Part shown: positions 12,679 through 13,662 of the stretch, piece by piece
How the letters are laid out: the number at the start of each line of letters is the position of its first letter
Position numbering within the stretch: position 1 is the stretch's first letter
DNA from: Verrucomicrobiia bacterium
GTDB taxonomy: Bacteria > Verrucomicrobiota > Verrucomicrobiia > CAIQCK01
DNA length: 13,662 bases
NCBI GenBank assembly: GCA_026417675.1
Contig: JAOACV010000010.1
Location: 1-13,662 of the forward strand
Direction of reading: 5' to 3'
Translations under genes and position numbers: made by a program
Notes under the pieces: generated by a model
The model's database searches: none
The model's input: only the letters and a program-made list of their open reading frames with translations
What the model was told of the DNA's origin: nothing

Positions 12679-13662
12679 ATGGCAAAGACCTACAAATTCG
12701 GAATCATCGGTTGCGGCATGATCTCGGAGTTCCACTCCAAGGCCATCGCCGACATCCCCAACGCCCAAGTCGCCGCCGTCGTGGACGTGCGCGAGGACGC
12801 CGCGCGCCGCTGCGGCGAGGCCAACCAGTGCGCGTGGTTCACCGACCTGAAGAAGTTCTGCGAGCAGGACCTCGACATCGTTACCATCGGCACGCCGAGC
12901 GGACTGCATCTGGACGGCGCGCTCGCGGCGATTCAAGCCGGCAAGCACGTCATCGTCGAGAAGCCGCTGGAGGTCACGCTGGAGCGTTGCGACCGGATCA
13001 TCGAGGCGGCGGACAAGGCCGGCGTGAAGGTCGCCACGATCTTCCCGTCGCGCTGGAGCGAGTGCAACCAACTGCTCAAGCAGGCCGTGGACAACCAATG
13101 GTTCGGCCGGCTCACGCTCGGCGACACCTACGTCAAATGGTGGCGCACGCAGGAATACTACGATTCCGGCGGCTGGCGCGGCACGTGGAAGATGGACGGC
13201 GGCGGCGCGTTGATGAACCAGTCCATCCACAACGTGGACCTCATCCAATGGTTCATGGGCGACGTGGATTCCGTCATGGCCATGAGCGCGCTGCTTGCGC
13301 ACCAGAAGATCGAGGTCGAGGACACCGCCGTGGCCGCGCTCCGATTTAAAAACGGCGCGCTCGGCGTCATCGAGGGAGCCACGTCGGTCTTCCCCGGCCT
13401 GCTGAAGAAGACAGAGGTTCACGGCGACAAGGGCACCGTCATCGTCGAGCAGGACGACATCATCTTCTGGAAGTTCGCCAACCCGACGCCGCTCGACGCG
13501 AAGGTGCAGGAACTGATGAGCCAGCGCAAATCCGGCACCGGCGGCGCGGCCGACCCGAAAGCCATCAGCCACATCGGCCACAAAAAGCAGTTCGAAGACT
13601 TCATCCACGCGCTCGAAACCGGCGGCAAGCCGCTCGTGGACGGCGTCGAGGGACGCAAGTCG
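12679..13662 (+). CDS. Gfo/Idh/MocA family NAD(P)-dependent oxidoreductase (3' end outside window)
   Basis: The frame is open from the ATG at 12679 to the last base (328 codons, no stop), so the protein is truncated by the window edge. GAGGA (12669-12673), 5 bases upstream, supports the start. The N-terminal Rossmann fold shows GIIGCGMIS (8-16), an acidic VVDV end of strand 2 (34-37), and VTIGTPSGLH (68-77). The family EKP motif is at 94-96 (VEKPLEVT). The C-terminal half begins with GWRGTWKMDGGGALMNQSIH (165-184), with the His184/Asp187 pair (HNVDLIQW) expected to serve in catalysis. Family length is usually 340-400 aa, so only the end is missing. Such enzymes oxidise or reduce sugars, inositols or related polyols; the substrate cannot be read from sequence. 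No link to the Tad locus is evident. Confidence 0.9.
   Translation, partial: MAKTYKFGIIGCGMISEFHSKAIADIPNAQVAAVVDVREDAARRCGEANQCAWFTDLKKFCEQDLDIVTIGTPSGLHLDGALAAIQAGKHVIVEKPLEVTLERCDRIIEAADKAGVKVATIFPSRWSECNQLLKQAVDNQWFGRLTLGDTYVKWWRTQEYYDSGGWRGTWKMDGGGALMNQSIHNVDLIQWFMGDVDSVMAMSALLAHQKIEVEDTAVAALRFKNGALGVIEGATSVFPGLLKKTEVHGDKGTVIVEQDDIIFWKFANPTPLDAKVQELMSQRKSGTGGAADPKAISHIGHKKQFEDFIHALETGGKPLVDGVEGRKS

Noticed and set aside
12178..13608. 476-codon minus-strand open frame opposite the oxidoreductase
   Set aside because: The plus strand has a clear Gfo/Idh/MocA protein with Shine-Dalgarno and motifs; the antisense frame has none.
1..13662. CRISPR array, tRNA, rRNA, transposase, integrase or phage genes
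   Set aside because: No regularly spaced repeats, no cloverleaf-like or rRNA-like sequence and no mobile-element protein motifs were seen; the only repeats are short palindromic units.

Overview
The window is dominated by a Tad (Flp) pilus assembly locus on the minus strand, spanning about 10.05 kb down to 26. It is followed on the right by a PEP-CTERM protein, a glutaminyl-cyclase-like lipoprotein and the start of a Gfo/Idh/MocA oxidoreductase. High GC, a PEP-CTERM sorting tail, dispersed palindromic repeats built on a GCGTTC/GAACGC core and the Gfo/Idh/MocA gene together suggest a Gram-negative member of the PVC group, most likely Verrucomicrobiota. This assignment is an inference from gene style, since no rRNA or other phylogenetic marker is present.

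The Tad operon, in its direction of transcription (right to left), runs: a 56-aa Flp-like mini-pilin (10054-9884), the main Flp pilin (9856-9605), TadE (9521-8934), TadG (8937-7285), a second TadE-like pseudopilin (7272-6787), an unrecognised exported protein (6786-6061), CpaB/RcpC (6064-5129), a REPIN-like palindrome pair (about 4983-5056), an FHA-TadA ATPase fusion (4902-3184), TadB (3187-2291), then a gene on the opposite strand (1037-2191), and finally TadC (958-26). Three junctions are 4-base ATGA stop/start overlaps and one is a direct TAA-GTG abutment, so most of the cluster looks translationally coupled. Outer-membrane secretin (CpaC/RcpA), TadZ/CpaE, TadD and the prepilin peptidase (TadV/CpaA) are not in the window and must lie elsewhere, or beyond the left edge, if the system is functional.

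Expected division of labour, from knowledge of Tad systems: TadA powers assembly from the cytoplasm, TadB and TadC form the inner-membrane platform, CpaB works in the periplasm with the secretin, Flp is the fibre subunit, and TadE, TadG and the TadE-like protein are minor pseudopilin-type components. The less standard parts are the FHA domain on TadA, the strand-inverted secreted repeat protein splitting tadB from tadC, the unknown exported protein upstream of cpaB, and the mini-pilin.

On the right, 10302-11189 (+) encodes a secreted PEP-CTERM protein diverging from the Tad operon across a 247-bp region containing two perfect inverted repeats. 11379-12467 (-) encodes a glutaminyl-peptide cyclotransferase-like M28-fold lipoprotein. 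12679 onward (+) encodes a Gfo/Idh/MocA dehydrogenase that runs off the window. No tRNA, rRNA, CRISPR array, transposase or integrase was seen. No gene-free stretch exceeds about 250 bases.
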